DNA of 59,142 nucleotides from Candidatus Peregrinibacteria bacterium (GTDB taxonomy: Bacteria; Patescibacteriota; Gracilibacteria; CAIRYL01; GCA-016699755): positions 1 through 59,142 of the forward strand of contig JANTGK010000004.1 in NCBI GenBank assembly GCA_024762935.1, given 5' to 3'. The notes below the pieces were generated by a model. That model searched no databases and had not been told where the DNA came from. It saw only the letters and a program-made list of their open reading frames with translations. Position numbers and translations under genes: made by a program. The first letter of the stretch is position 1. Each line of letters starts with the position of its first letter. This document shows positions 49,326 to 57,896 of this stretch, piece after piece.

Positions 49326-49730
49326 ATGGCTATTACTAAGAAAAACTCAGGCAAAGGATCAAAAAAGAAGGTACGTCGTACCGTCCTATCAGGTCTGGCT
49401 CACATACAAGCAAGTTATAATAATACAATTATTACTATTTCAGACGAAGAGGGTGGGGTATTGTCTTGGTCAAGTGCCGGTGCTTCTGGGTTTAAAGGAG
49501 CAAGAAAAAGTACGCCATATGCTGCTCAAGTAGCTGCAGAAAAAGCTGCAGAAACAGCAAAAATCGCGACAGGTCTCGAGCGGGTCAAGGTTTTCGTAAA
49601 AGGAGTTGGTCCTGGGAGAGAACAAGCTGTTCGTGGTCTTCATGCAGCAGGACTAGATCTCACATCAATTGTCGATCGAACACCTGTGCCTCATGGAGGA
49701 TGCAGACCAAAGAAACCACGACGAGTTTAA
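49326..49730 (+). CDS. rpsK: Ribosomal protein uS11
   Basis: The 134 residues include a basic N-terminal extension and the conserved core [37 protein letters not shown] and the C-terminal [11 protein letters not shown]. It follows rpsM by 13 bp. Confidence 0.97.
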   Translation: MAITKKNSGKGSKKKVRRTVLSGLAHIQASYNNTIITISDEEGGVLSWSSAGASGFKGARKSTPYAAQVAAEKAAETAKIATGLERVKVFVKGVGPGREQAVRGLHAAGLDLTSIVDRTPVPHGGCRPKKPRRV

Positions 49731-49747
49731 TTTTTATTGAAGTTCTA

Positions 49748-50356
49748 ATGCGTTACACTGGACCAAAAGCACGGCTTTGCAGAAGAGAAGGGGTAAATCT
49801 CTTCGGACCTGAAAAATACACGAAAATCATGCAGCGACGAAATAGCGCTCCTGGAGCGACAGCTACTGCACGTCCAAAAAAACTCTCTGAGTTTGGGAAG
49901 CAGCTTCGAGAAAAACAGAAGGTGAAACGAATGTATGGTATTTCAGAAAAACAATTTAGAAAGTATTTTCAAAAGGCCGCTCGATCAAAAGGGGTGACTG
50001 GTAATAGACTGCTACAACTTCTAGAACTTCGGATTGACAATGTACTCTTTAGAGCTGGATTTGCCCTTACTCGACCTCAGTCACGACAATTTGTTTCTCA
50101 TCGACAGTTTCTCCTTAATGGAAAGAGAGTAGATGTTCCCTCCATTTTTGTGAAACCAGGAGATGTTATTTCTGTGCGAGATCGATTTGATAATAATCCT
50201 GTTTTAACAAACTTGTCAGACCGACAAAAATTTGTACCGCAGTGGATGCAAGTTGATCCGAGCAAAAAGACGATTACTATAACTCGTCTTCCAGAGAATA
50301 CTGAGCTTGAAGCAGCTATTGCTATCCATCTTATCGTAGAGTTTTACTCTCGTTAA
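49748..50356 (+). CDS. rpsD: Ribosomal protein uS4
   Basis: The ATG at 49748 (MRYTGPKARLCRREGVNLF) gives 202 residues; the frame is open to 49700 but the extra residues overlap rpsK. RQFVSHRQFLLNGKRVDVPS is the S4 RNA-binding domain, and RRNSAPGATATARPKKLSEFG replaces the usual N-terminal insert. Family members also act as repressors of this operon; no binding site was identified. Confidence 0.97.
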   Translation: MRYTGPKARLCRREGVNLFGPEKYTKIMQRRNSAPGATATARPKKLSEFGKQLREKQKVKRMYGISEKQFRKYFQKAARSKGVTGNRLLQLLELRIDNVLFRAGFALTRPQSRQFVSHRQFLLNGKRVDVPSIFVKPGDVISVRDRFDNNPVLTNLSDRQKFVPQWMQVDPSKKTITITRLPENTELEAAIAIHLIVEFYSR

Positions 50357-50377
50357 ATTTTCACTTTTAGTGGTTCC

Positions 50378-51361
50378 ATGCACATCATTCACGATGAAAT
50401 TGGTCTTCCAAAGATCACTTCCAAACAATTAGGCGACCATTCTGCCATATTTACCATTTCCCCACTTCCGAGTGGATACGGTATGACTCTCGGGAATGCC
50501 TTGAGGAGAGTACTCCTTTCTTCCGTTCCGGGTGCAGCCATTACTGCAGTACGTATTGAAGGGCTCTCACATGAATATACCACAATGAAGGGTATGAAAG
50601 AGACATGTCTCGATTTGTGCCTTAATCTTAAACAGATCGCACTGAGAAAACATTCTGCAGGTGTAGAAGTTGCTTCTCTCAGTAAAAAAGGAGCGGGGGA
50701 CGTTGTTGCCAAAGATATTGCTGTTTCAAGTGATGTCGATATTTTAAATCCAGATGTTGTATTAGCAACTCTTGGGAAAAAGTCTGACGGTCTTCATTTT
50801 GAAGCTCGAATTGATAAAGGTGTTGGATTTGTTACAGCTGCTGAGCAACAAAAAAATGCCGAAGAGGGAGAAAACTGGATTTATCTTGATGCTACTTTTT
50901 CACCTGTTCTTCGCGTACGATATGAGGTATCAGCAACTCGTGTAGGAGAAAACACAAATCTTGATAAGCTTGAAATCGAAATCGAAACGAACGGATCTCT
51001 TGATCCTGAAGAAGCAATGAAATTTTCTGCAGAAATATTAAAATCATATTTTGATCTTTTTCAGAAAAGTGAGGAAGAACTTATTGAGCCTGAATTTATG
51101 GCGACTGTAGCTTCGGCTTCAGCATCTTTAGATGAGGAAGAGGAAGAGACTCCCCAAGAAAGTTATACTCCAATTGAAGTTTTAAATCTTTCTCCTCGTA
51201 CCTTGAATGCACTTATTAATGGAGAAATAGGGTCTATTGAAGAGTTAGTTAAGTGTACATCAGCTAAATTAGAGAATTTGAGAGGATTCGGAAAAAAAGC
51301 GATGGATGAGGTATATGAAGTTCTATCAACAAGAAATCTTTCTTTGTCAGAAGATGAATAA
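50378..51361 (+). CDS. rpoA: RNA polymerase alpha subunit
   Basis: The 327 residues hold an N-terminal assembly domain (LPSGYGMTLGNALRRVLLSS, the classic alpha motif) and a C-terminal DNA/activator-binding domain (IEVLNLSPRTLNALINGEI, with LENLRGFGKKAMDEV). An acidic linker (DEEEEETPQE) joins them. It retains a full alpha-CTD, so UP-element recognition is possible. The stop overlaps the rplQ start by 1 nt (TAATG). Confidence 0.98.
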   Translation: MHIIHDEIGLPKITSKQLGDHSAIFTISPLPSGYGMTLGNALRRVLLSSVPGAAITAVRIEGLSHEYTTMKGMKETCLDLCLNLKQIALRKHSAGVEVASLSKKGAGDVVAKDIAVSSDVDILNPDVVLATLGKKSDGLHFEARIDKGVGFVTAAEQQKNAEEGENWIYLDATFSPVLRVRYEVSATRVGENTNLDKLEIEIETNGSLDPEEAMKFSAEILKSYFDLFQKSEEELIEPEFMATVASASASLDEEEEETPQESYTPIEVLNLSPRTLNALINGEIGSIEELVKCTSAKLENLRGFGKKAMDEVYEVLSTRNLSLSEDE

Positions 51362-51717
51362 TGAAACATAGAGTTAAAAAGAAACGTTTAGGCAGAATTA
51401 CACCACAGCGTAAAGCTATTGTTCGAAGTCTTCTCACGAGCCTTGTAACAACAGGTCGATTACAAACTACTGAATCGAGAGCAAAGATTGCTGTATCTGA
51501 ATTGGGCAAGCTCATTACTACAGTTGGTAGACAAGGTGAAAAACGTGAACAGATTCGAAGAGCAAAGCAAGTGCTCTACACTGAGGCTGCTCAAAGAATA
51601 TTGATTGAAAAAGTGATACCAAGTATGAAACAGAACTTTGGAGTTACTCATTCTACACGACTCGGTCCTCGAAAAGGGGATGGTGCAGAAATGATTCAAG
51701 TTGAATTGTATAATTAA
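51361..51717 (+). CDS. rplQ: Ribosomal protein bL17
   Basis: The 118-residue protein begins MKHRVKKKRLGRITPQRKAI and contains LLTSLVTTGRLQTTESRAK, both standard L17 blocks, ending GDGAEMIQVEL. Translation is probably coupled to rpoA. Confidence 0.97.
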   Translation: MKHRVKKKRLGRITPQRKAIVRSLLTSLVTTGRLQTTESRAKIAVSELGKLITTVGRQGEKREQIRRAKQVLYTEAAQRILIEKVIPSMKQNFGVTHSTRLGPRKGDGAEMIQVELYN

Positions 51718-51719
51718 TT

Positions 51720-52148
51720 ATGAAAACATTTTTACCAAATAAATCAACCCTCGAGAGAAAATGGTATATTGTAGATGCTGAAGGCCAGACTCTTGGTCGA
51801 ATTGCTACTGAAATAGCTGTTGTCTTACGTGGAAAAGGGAAGCCTGATTTTACCCCGCATCTTGATACTGGAGATGGCGTCATTGTAATAAATGCTGAAA
51901 AAATTTCTCTTTCTGGTGATAAATGGGCTCAAAAAAAGTATTATTCCCATTCTGGTTACCTTGGTTCATTAAAAGAAGTAGCTGCAGAAAAATTAATGGA
52001 AAAAAAACCTACTGAAATTATTCGCAGAGCGGTGGCGGGCATGATTCCAAAAAATAGACTCAAGAAAGATATACTTTTACGGCTGAGAATATTTGTTGGT
52101 CCAGAGCATAACCTTTCTGCTCAAAATCCTGAATCACTATCCTTTTAA
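51720..52148 (+). CDS. rplM: Ribosomal protein uL13
   Basis: The 142 residues contain KWYIVDAEGQTLGRIATEIA, GKGKPDFTPHLDTGDGVIVI and MIPKNRLKKDILLRLRIFVG, the standard L13 blocks. It starts 2 bp after rplQ. Confidence 0.97.
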   Translation: MKTFLPNKSTLERKWYIVDAEGQTLGRIATEIAVVLRGKGKPDFTPHLDTGDGVIVINAEKISLSGDKWAQKKYYSHSGYLGSLKEVAAEKLMEKKPTEIIRRAVAGMIPKNRLKKDILLRLRIFVGPEHNLSAQNPESLSF

Positions 52149-52160
52149 TTTTTTGAAACT

Positions 52161-52772
52161 ATGGCAACGAAAAAAGATGAAAAAAAAGTTGTAAAAAAGA
52201 CAACCTCTAAAAAAACTCCTGTAAAGGCGAGCAAAGCGAGTAATAAAAAAATTGAAAAAAAAGCTGTAGTTAAGAAAGAAGTTAAGAAAGTAGTAAAAAA
52301 GGTGACAAAAACCACTGCAAAATCACCAATCATTGCCTCAAAGGGGAAGCAACGAAAAATACGAATTGAAGATAAATTTGCTGGCACCCAATATCATCTT
52401 GGTGTTGGAAAAAGAAAAACAGCTATTGCTCTCGTACGCATGCATGAAAAAGGCAAGGGGGAAATTTTTGTTAATAATCATAAATTTGAAGACTATTTCT
52501 TTGGAAACCTTATAGAAAATGCCCTTCAGCCACTTCAATTAACCGGCAAAGAGACAGAATTTAACATATCTATCAAGGTAATGGGTGGAGGTGTGTCTTC
52601 TCAAGCAGAAGCTATTCGTCATGGTATTGCTCGTGCGCTTGTACTCTTTGATTCTGAATTAAGAGGTGTTTTGAAAAAGGCGGGGCTTCTCACACGAGAT
52701 GCTCGAGTAAAAGAACGAAAGAAACCAGGACTCAAGCGTGCTCGAAGGGCACCACAGTGGAAGAAAAGATAA
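52161..52772 (+). CDS. rpsI: Ribosomal protein uS9 with long Lys-rich N-terminal extension
   Basis: The core (about residues 75-203) is a normal S9: YHLGVGKRKTAIALVRMHEK, MGGGVSSQAEAIRHGIARAL and the C-terminal ERKKPGLKRARRAPQWKKR. In front lies an extension of about 73 residues made almost only of Lys, Val, Thr, Ala and Ser, which roughly half again lengthens the protein. The extension begins at a normal ATG 12 bp after rplM and has no internal Met in frame, so it is probably translated. It resembles histone-like basic tails and may contact rRNA or be disordered. Confidence 0.96.
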   Translation: MATKKDEKKVVKKTTSKKTPVKASKASNKKIEKKAVVKKEVKKVVKKVTKTTAKSPIIASKGKQRKIRIEDKFAGTQYHLGVGKRKTAIALVRMHEKGKGEIFVNNHKFEDYFFGNLIENALQPLQLTGKETEFNISIKVMGGGVSSQAEAIRHGIARALVLFDSELRGVLKKAGLLTRDARVKERKKPGLKRARRAPQWKKR

Positions 52773-52780
52773 TCATTTTG

Positions 52781-52824
52781 TGTCGAATAAAAAAAGAGTT
52801 GTAATAAGCCTTTTTTTATTCGAC
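52781..52824 (+). terminator. Terminator of the ribosomal-protein operon
   Basis: TGTCGAATAAAAAAAG pairs exactly with CTTTTTTTATTCGACA around a 13-nt loop, a 16-bp stem starting 8 bp after rpsI. The T-run lies within the descending arm. Confidence 0.85.
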
Positions 52825-52841
52825 ATTATTGAAGTGATATA

Positions 52842-52871
52842 TTTACAGAATACTTAAAAAGATGTTATAAT
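52842..52871 (+). promoter_or_regulatory. Promoter of the TPR gene
   Basis: TTTACA (52842-52847), 18-bp spacer and perfect TATAAT (52866-52871). Transcription would begin at about 52877-52880, almost on top of the possible start codons, so a leaderless message is possible. Confidence 0.65.
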
Positions 52872-52884
52872 AGTATGATGTTTT

Positions 52885-54822
52885 TTGCTTCATCTGGATA
52901 TTCCAATAAGGTACCTTGGCACGAATATTACTCAGGATTTTTCTACTACTGTAGAAGTCTATTCACAGTATACTAATTTTTTGCTTGCAATATTAACTTT
53001 ATCCCTTTGTATAGCATTTTTTGGTATTCTGATGAATAAGTGGAATCAGTTCCACAAGAGAAAAAAAGCACATAAAAAATATGTTGAGGAGAGCATTGTA
53101 TTTATGAACAGAAAAAACCATCATCTTGTTGGGTATAATGGGGGGACCTACGACATATACATAAAATTTGCAAATCATATGATTATTTCTAGTAAGAAGA
53201 ATAATTTCTTTTTACATATGAAATCCGTTGCTGGGTATGAGTATGCTGAACAACTTAAAAAAATTGATACTCTTCTTGATAAAAAAACCATTACCTCTAC
53301 TGAGTATTTCACTCTAAAGATGATCCTTTACCGTGTTACAAAACAAGTGCAAAAGAACTCTGCCATCCTCAAAAAACTTTCTGTCGTAAAGGGTTCATCT
53401 TTTGTAGAGGCTTTTTCAAAAATTAATCTTCTTCTCTTAGAAGGAAACCTTCTCGAAATAGAAAAAGTTTTTTTGTCGGCTCTTCAAGATATGCATGAGT
53501 CAGGTGAATATTCTTTTGATGAGGAAGTTTTTTTGAGGAAAGTCGTTGCTAAGGGGTTTTTCTTATCTTGTGATTTTAAAAATGCAGAGAAGCATTATCT
53601 TATTGCACGAGAAATGCAGCAGAAACAATACGGATCTAAAAATAATATTTTTATAGAAATTCAGCATGAGTATGGTTATATGTTGTATCTTTTGGGACGA
53701 TATAAAGAGTCTCTTCAGTGTCAAAAAAGTGCACTTGTAGCTGCACTTCGCTCATTACAAAAAAATCATCCCAATATAGGTGTGGCATATAATGCTGTTG
53801 GTATTGTTCATCTTGCGAGAAATGCACCCGAAAAAGCTATTCCATATTTTGATAAAGCTCTTGGTATTTTACAGGTGGCTTTGTTGCCTGAGCACCCAAG
53901 TGTCGGAGCGACACACATTAATTTGGCTCTTGGTTGGCAAAAAATGTTCAATTATGGATTAGCTAATAGGCATTTTATGAAAGGACTTCAGATAAAAACG
54001 GATACATTTGGTCATAGTCATCTTAGTATTGCACTTATATATGAACTACTCGGTAATTTCTATTCAGAAATACAGAAATATGAACAGGCATTTTCTTATT
54101 TCAACAAGAGCTTTGATGTTATTCTTGATACGCTTGGTGAAGAACATCCGATTCTTGCACGTCTCCATATTTCCATTGGCGACGTGTTCTTTTATAGTAA
54201 AAAATACGATGAAGCAATTAATCATTATAAAATGGCCCTGTCTCTTAAACTAAACACATATGGTGAAGATTCTCTTGATATTGTACCGGTTTATAATAAG
54301 ATTGGGGATGTTCTGAAAATAACAGCTCTTTATGGAGATGCTATCACTTTCTACACAAAAGCCCTTCATGTATGTATGAATAATACCGATTCTACGTCAG
54401 ACCAAATTATAAGTGCCCATGTGAATCTTGCCGGTGCTCTTCGAGAAAAAGAAGATTATGACCTTGCTTTATCTACATACAGAAAGGCTCGGTCTCTTAA
54501 TGTTGATGAGCATGGAGAGAAACATGTTATGACCGCCAATTGTTATAGCGGTATTGGAAAAACATATTGCCAAATGGGTGAAATAAAACGAGCAGAAGAA
54601 TACCACAGAAAGGCACTTGAGATATCAAATGTGTTCACTGGTGAGGATATGGTTGAGCTTGCAAAAATATATTTTAATTACGGAGAAACACTGATAAAGA
54701 TGCATAATTATTTGGAAGCAAAATCTTATCTAGAAAAATCAAGAGAGATCTTTGGGAAGGATTATAGAAATCACTCCATTCGTATTGAAAAAATTGATGA
54801 ATTCTTAAAAAGTATGGAATAA
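52885..54822 (+). CDS. Membrane-anchored tetratricopeptide-repeat protein
   Basis: The frame begins at TTG (52885) and gives 645 residues; an ATG pair at 52875/52878 is out of frame. One membrane segment (about 31-52, TNFLLAILTLSLCIAFFGIL) precedes a helical domain. From about residue 250 to 640 there are TPRs of the kinesin-light-chain style with 42-residue spacing (ALGILQVALLPEHPSVGATH; ALSLKLNTYGEDSLDIVPVY; ARSLNVDEHGEKHVMTANCY). It should be a cytoplasmic protein-binding scaffold held at the membrane. It has its own promoter; no partner is evident. Confidence 0.85.
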   Translation: MLHLDIPIRYLGTNITQDFSTTVEVYSQYTNFLLAILTLSLCIAFFGILMNKWNQFHKRKKAHKKYVEESIVFMNRKNHHLVGYNGGTYDIYIKFANHMIISSKKNNFFLHMKSVAGYEYAEQLKKIDTLLDKKTITSTEYFTLKMILYRVTKQVQKNSAILKKLSVVKGSSFVEAFSKINLLLLEGNLLEIEKVFLSALQDMHESGEYSFDEEVFLRKVVAKGFFLSCDFKNAEKHYLIAREMQQKQYGSKNNIFIEIQHEYGYMLYLLGRYKESLQCQKSALVAALRSLQKNHPNIGVAYNAVGIVHLARNAPEKAIPYFDKALGILQVALLPEHPSVGATHINLALGWQKMFNYGLANRHFMKGLQIKTDTFGHSHLSIALIYELLGNFYSEIQKYEQAFSYFNKSFDVILDTLGEEHPILARLHISIGDVFFYSKKYDEAINHYKMALSLKLNTYGEDSLDIVPVYNKIGDVLKITALYGDAITFYTKALHVCMNNTDSTSDQIISAHVNLAGALREKEDYDLALSTYRKARSLNVDEHGEKHVMTANCYSGIGKTYCQMGEIKRAEEYHRKALEISNVFTGEDMVELAKIYFNYGETLIKMHNYLEAKSYLEKSREIFGKDYRNHSIRIEKIDEFLKSME

Positions 54823-54844
54823 TCGGTAATAGTGATAGGAGGAT

Positions 54845-54934
54845 TTATGTACTTGGTCCAAAAAGGAACATAACAAGGGCCATACCGCAAAAAAAAATGA
54901 AAAAGATAATCAGTAGTGTTTTTAAGTTGTCCAT
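54845..54934 (-). CDS. Possible 29-aa membrane peptide
   Basis: On the minus strand, between the TPR gene and the glycosyltransferase gene, an ATG at 54934 opens MDNLKTLLIIFFIFFCGMAL and closes with VMFLFGPST. The product would be one hydrophobic helix with short polar ends. There is no good ribosome-binding sequence directly upstream. The rest of the 336-bp gap shows nothing else. Confidence 0.35.
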   Translation of the reverse strand: MDNLKTLLIIFFIFFCGMALVMFLFGPST

Positions 54935-55159
54935 GGAGGATAAGAAAAATCCTTTTATATAATGAGTTTTGGATTTTATTTTGTCTATTTTTTTGAATAT
55001 GAAAGAACATTAAAAATACTTGAATAAATGACACTATGTATTATTATATGCTATAACATAATATATGCTGTATTTTCTTTTTTTCTAGAAATTTGAAAGA
55101 AATTCACAGAAAAAGACGTATTAGATAAGACGTCCTTATATTTAATTTTAAGTACCTCT

Positions 55160-57727
55160 GTGAGCAATGATTCAAAAATGATCTTCTATGATAAGCGGCA
55201 GAAACGAAAGTGGTATTTTCGAGGTATTACTCTTACATTTTTTGGTCTTCTTCTTAGTGGTTTTATAATCATCGCTCTTAGCATTGTCAATGCAAAGTCT
55301 GCCCTAGATTTTTTGGATCAAACTGCTGAATATTATGATTATTATTATACTCCAGTAAACAATAAAAAAATTGTACTTACTTTTGATGATGGTCCACATC
55401 CAGTGCATACAGAGCAAATAATGGAAATTCTCAAGAATCAGAATGTCCCCGCAACATTTTTTTTCCTTGGTGAAAATGCCCTTAGGTATGCGGATATAGT
55501 TAAAGAAGCCTCAGATAATGGGTTTACAATCGGTACACATTCTTTTACGCATTCTAAAGATGTTCATGAGTCAGAACAGCGTTTAAAGTTGGAGCTTGTA
55601 ACCAGTGGAAAGGTTATTGAAAAAATCACTGGAGAGACCCCTTTATTTTATCGTCCACCTTTTCTTTTAAATATTGGGAACGATCCCACGATGAATCCAT
55701 ATATTGATTCACAGAAGCCTTTGATATGGTCAACACGACAAGGATTTATCCCTATCGGAGCAGATATTGATTCAAAAGATTGGCTTGTCTCTAGTTCAGA
55801 GGCAGCACTCGAGAATGTTCGAAAGGGTCTTGATGCGGGGCACATTCTTCTTCTTCATGATGGATTTGGAGGGGGACCCAATAATACAATTCCCATTCTA
55901 GAAGAACTTATTTTAGAATTAAAAGCAGATGGCTATGAATTCTCTAGTCTTTCGGAAGTATTGGGAATCACGAAGAATATTAATATTCGGCATGATTTTT
56001 TCTCTGGCACGAGTGATGAAACATCTGGAGGTCGGGTGTCTGAATTGCAAAAGTTTCTTCGGGAGGAAGAGGGTCAAAATATAAAAGTTACAGGATATTA
56101 TGATATTCCTACATCAGAGGCAGTGTTGAAATGGGAAAAAAAATATGGGATCGATCTCAAACATGATTATCAGCTCCCAAGTCATGATGAGAATACTGAG
56201 GGAGAAGTGTCTGTTTTGCAGCGATTTTTAAAAGATCAAGGGGCAAAGGGGCTTGCTGTCACTGGATATTATGATCCACAAACAATGAATGCGGTTCGTC
56301 AGTGGCAAGAAGTCCATACGAATATAACATCTGATTCTTCAGAATATGGGCTTGTCGGTGAAAAAACACGCTCTGCAATTGCAGAAATTTCTCGTACTCT
56401 ACCCAATTATTATGAGCACCAGAAGGATTCTGTGCAGCATTATATGCATAGAATCTTTACGAGTTTAGAATATGGATATATGGATTTTATAACTTCTATA
56501 GGCCCGGTTGTGCTTATGATTATTGAACTGATTTTTGCCTTGGTTATTTTTCGTACTTCATTTGTTTTTCTTCTCCTGGCCTACTCATTTATAAAAAAGA
56601 GAAGAGTACCAAAAGTTCCATATAGAGGTCCTGTTACCGCAATCGTTCCGGCATACAATGAAGAGGATAATGTTGCTTCTACCATTTATAGTTTACTTCA
56701 AAATAAGGTACACCAATTAGAAATAATAGTAGTTGATGATGGGTCGACAGATAATACCGCTTCTGTTGTAAAGGAAATTCAAAAGAGGCACCCCCATATT
56801 GTTCGCTTAATACAAGTTGAAAATGGTGGGAAAGCCCGTGCCCTTAATATTGGGTTTCAGGAGGCATCACATGAAGTTATTGTTGCAATGGATGGGGATA
56901 CGATCTATACAGAAAATACTATTGAAAAACTTGTTCGACATTTTTCAGATGAAACCATAGGAGCAGTGGCAGGAAAAGTCTGTGTTGTTGAGCATAACAA
57001 CATATTGGGTATGTTTCAGGCTATTGAATACATAATAGGTCAGAATATAGAGAAACAGGCCTTTGCTGCTGCAAATGCCGTTGGTGTTGTCCCTGGCCCA
57101 GTAGGTGCATGGCGAAAATCTGCCGTCATTGCTGTAGGGGGGTATAGTACTGATACACTTGTTGAGGATCAAGATTTGACTCTTTCGATTCTTCACTCTG
57201 GGATGAAGGTTTTATATGAGCCAGAAGCTATTGCACTTACAGAAACACCGCCTACCGTTCGAGATTTTATAAAGCAAAGATTCCGTTGGGTGTTTGGGAC
57301 AATGCAGTGTTTTTGGAAATATAAAAAATCTATCGGTACACTGAAAACACCTTCTCTTGGTTGGCTCGTTCTTCCCAATATTGCTTTGTATAACACCGTT
57401 ATTCCACTTTTTTCACCTCTTGCCGATATTCTTGCCATTATTACTATTATTTTTGGTGGTGGAGATGGTGTTCTTGAAGTATACCTCTTATTTACATTGT
57501 TTGACCTTTTCTATGCATCTCTTGCATTTCGTGGAGAAAGAAAAAATATAAAACTTCTTTTTGTTCTGCCATTTCAGAGACTCTTCTATCGTCAGATTAT
57601 GTACTATATTATTATTAAAAGTATTATTAAAGCCATTGAAGGGACACATGCACTTTGGAATAAGGTACGTCGTACTGGGCAGGCACAAAAATATTTTAAT
57701 GAAGCGGCATCTCAACAAAAAGCCTAA
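55160..57727 (+). CDS. Fused polysaccharide deacetylase, PG-binding domains and family 2 glycosyltransferase
   Basis: The frame begins at GTG (55160) and gives 855 residues. A membrane helix lies at about 23-44. The NodB deacetylase domain (about 65-270) has all five motifs: TFDDGPH (74-80), HSFTHS, RPPF, DSKDW and LLHDG. Two peptidoglycan-binding-like repeats follow (about 295-410; KVTGYYDIPTSEAV and AVTGYYDPQTMNAV). After another membrane segment (about 448-478) comes a processive GT2 domain (about 490-730): PAYNEED, DDGSTDNT, DGDTI, VEDQDL and QRFRW. Further helices close it. It combines the activities of PgaC (polymerising N-acetylglucosamine-like sugars) and PgaB (deacetylating them) in one protein; the substrate is inferred. 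Confidence 0.94.
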   Translation: MSNDSKMIFYDKRQKRKWYFRGITLTFFGLLLSGFIIIALSIVNAKSALDFLDQTAEYYDYYYTPVNNKKIVLTFDDGPHPVHTEQIMEILKNQNVPATFFFLGENALRYADIVKEASDNGFTIGTHSFTHSKDVHESEQRLKLELVTSGKVIEKITGETPLFYRPPFLLNIGNDPTMNPYIDSQKPLIWSTRQGFIPIGADIDSKDWLVSSSEAALENVRKGLDAGHILLLHDGFGGGPNNTIPILEELILELKADGYEFSSLSEVLGITKNINIRHDFFSGTSDETSGGRVSELQKFLREEEGQNIKVTGYYDIPTSEAVLKWEKKYGIDLKHDYQLPSHDENTEGEVSVLQRFLKDQGAKGLAVTGYYDPQTMNAVRQWQEVHTNITSDSSEYGLVGEKTRSAIAEISRTLPNYYEHQKDSVQHYMHRIFTSLEYGYMDFITSIGPVVLMIIELIFALVIFRTSFVFLLLAYSFIKKRRVPKVPYRGPVTAIVPAYNEEDNVASTIYSLLQNKVHQLEIIVVDDGSTDNTASVVKEIQKRHPHIVRLIQVENGGKARALNIGFQEASHEVIVAMDGDTIYTENTIEKLVRHFSDETIGAVAGKVCVVEHNNILGMFQAIEYIIGQNIEKQAFAAANAVGVVPGPVGAWRKSAVIAVGGYSTDTLVEDQDLTLSILHSGMKVLYEPEAIALTETPPTVRDFIKQRFRWVFGTMQCFWKYKKSIGTLKTPSLGWLVLPNIALYNTVIPLFSPLADILAIITIIFGGGDGVLEVYLLFTLFDLFYASLAFRGERKNIKLLFVLPFQRLFYRQIMYYIIIKSIIKAIEGTHALWNKVRRTGQAQKYFNEAASQQKA

Positions 57728-57761
57728 TCCTCTCTGTGCTATTAAAAGAAAACAATGGTAT

Positions 57762-57788
57762 CCTTCTGAGAATTATATCCCCAGAAGG
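57762..57788. other. Hairpin after the deacetylase/glycosyltransferase gene
   Basis: CCTTCTG (57762-57768) pairs exactly with CAGAAGG (57782-57788) across a 13-nt loop, 35 bp past the stop. No T-run follows, so termination is uncertain. The remaining 100 bp to the convergent SLH gene show nothing else. Confidence 0.45.
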
Positions 57789-57896
57789 TAGTATTTCGTT
57801 TAAGAGATTTTATATTCTTGGGGAAACTCTGTTTTGATTCTTATGTGAAGGATTATTCATATACTCTCTCAGCGTTATGAGTAGGAAAAAACATGA

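Noticed and set aside
54771-55034. 87-codon minus-strand frame across the TPR 3' end
   Set aside because: It overlaps the TPR gene, is Phe/Ile/Tyr-rich as expected by chance in AT-rich DNA, and has no domain.
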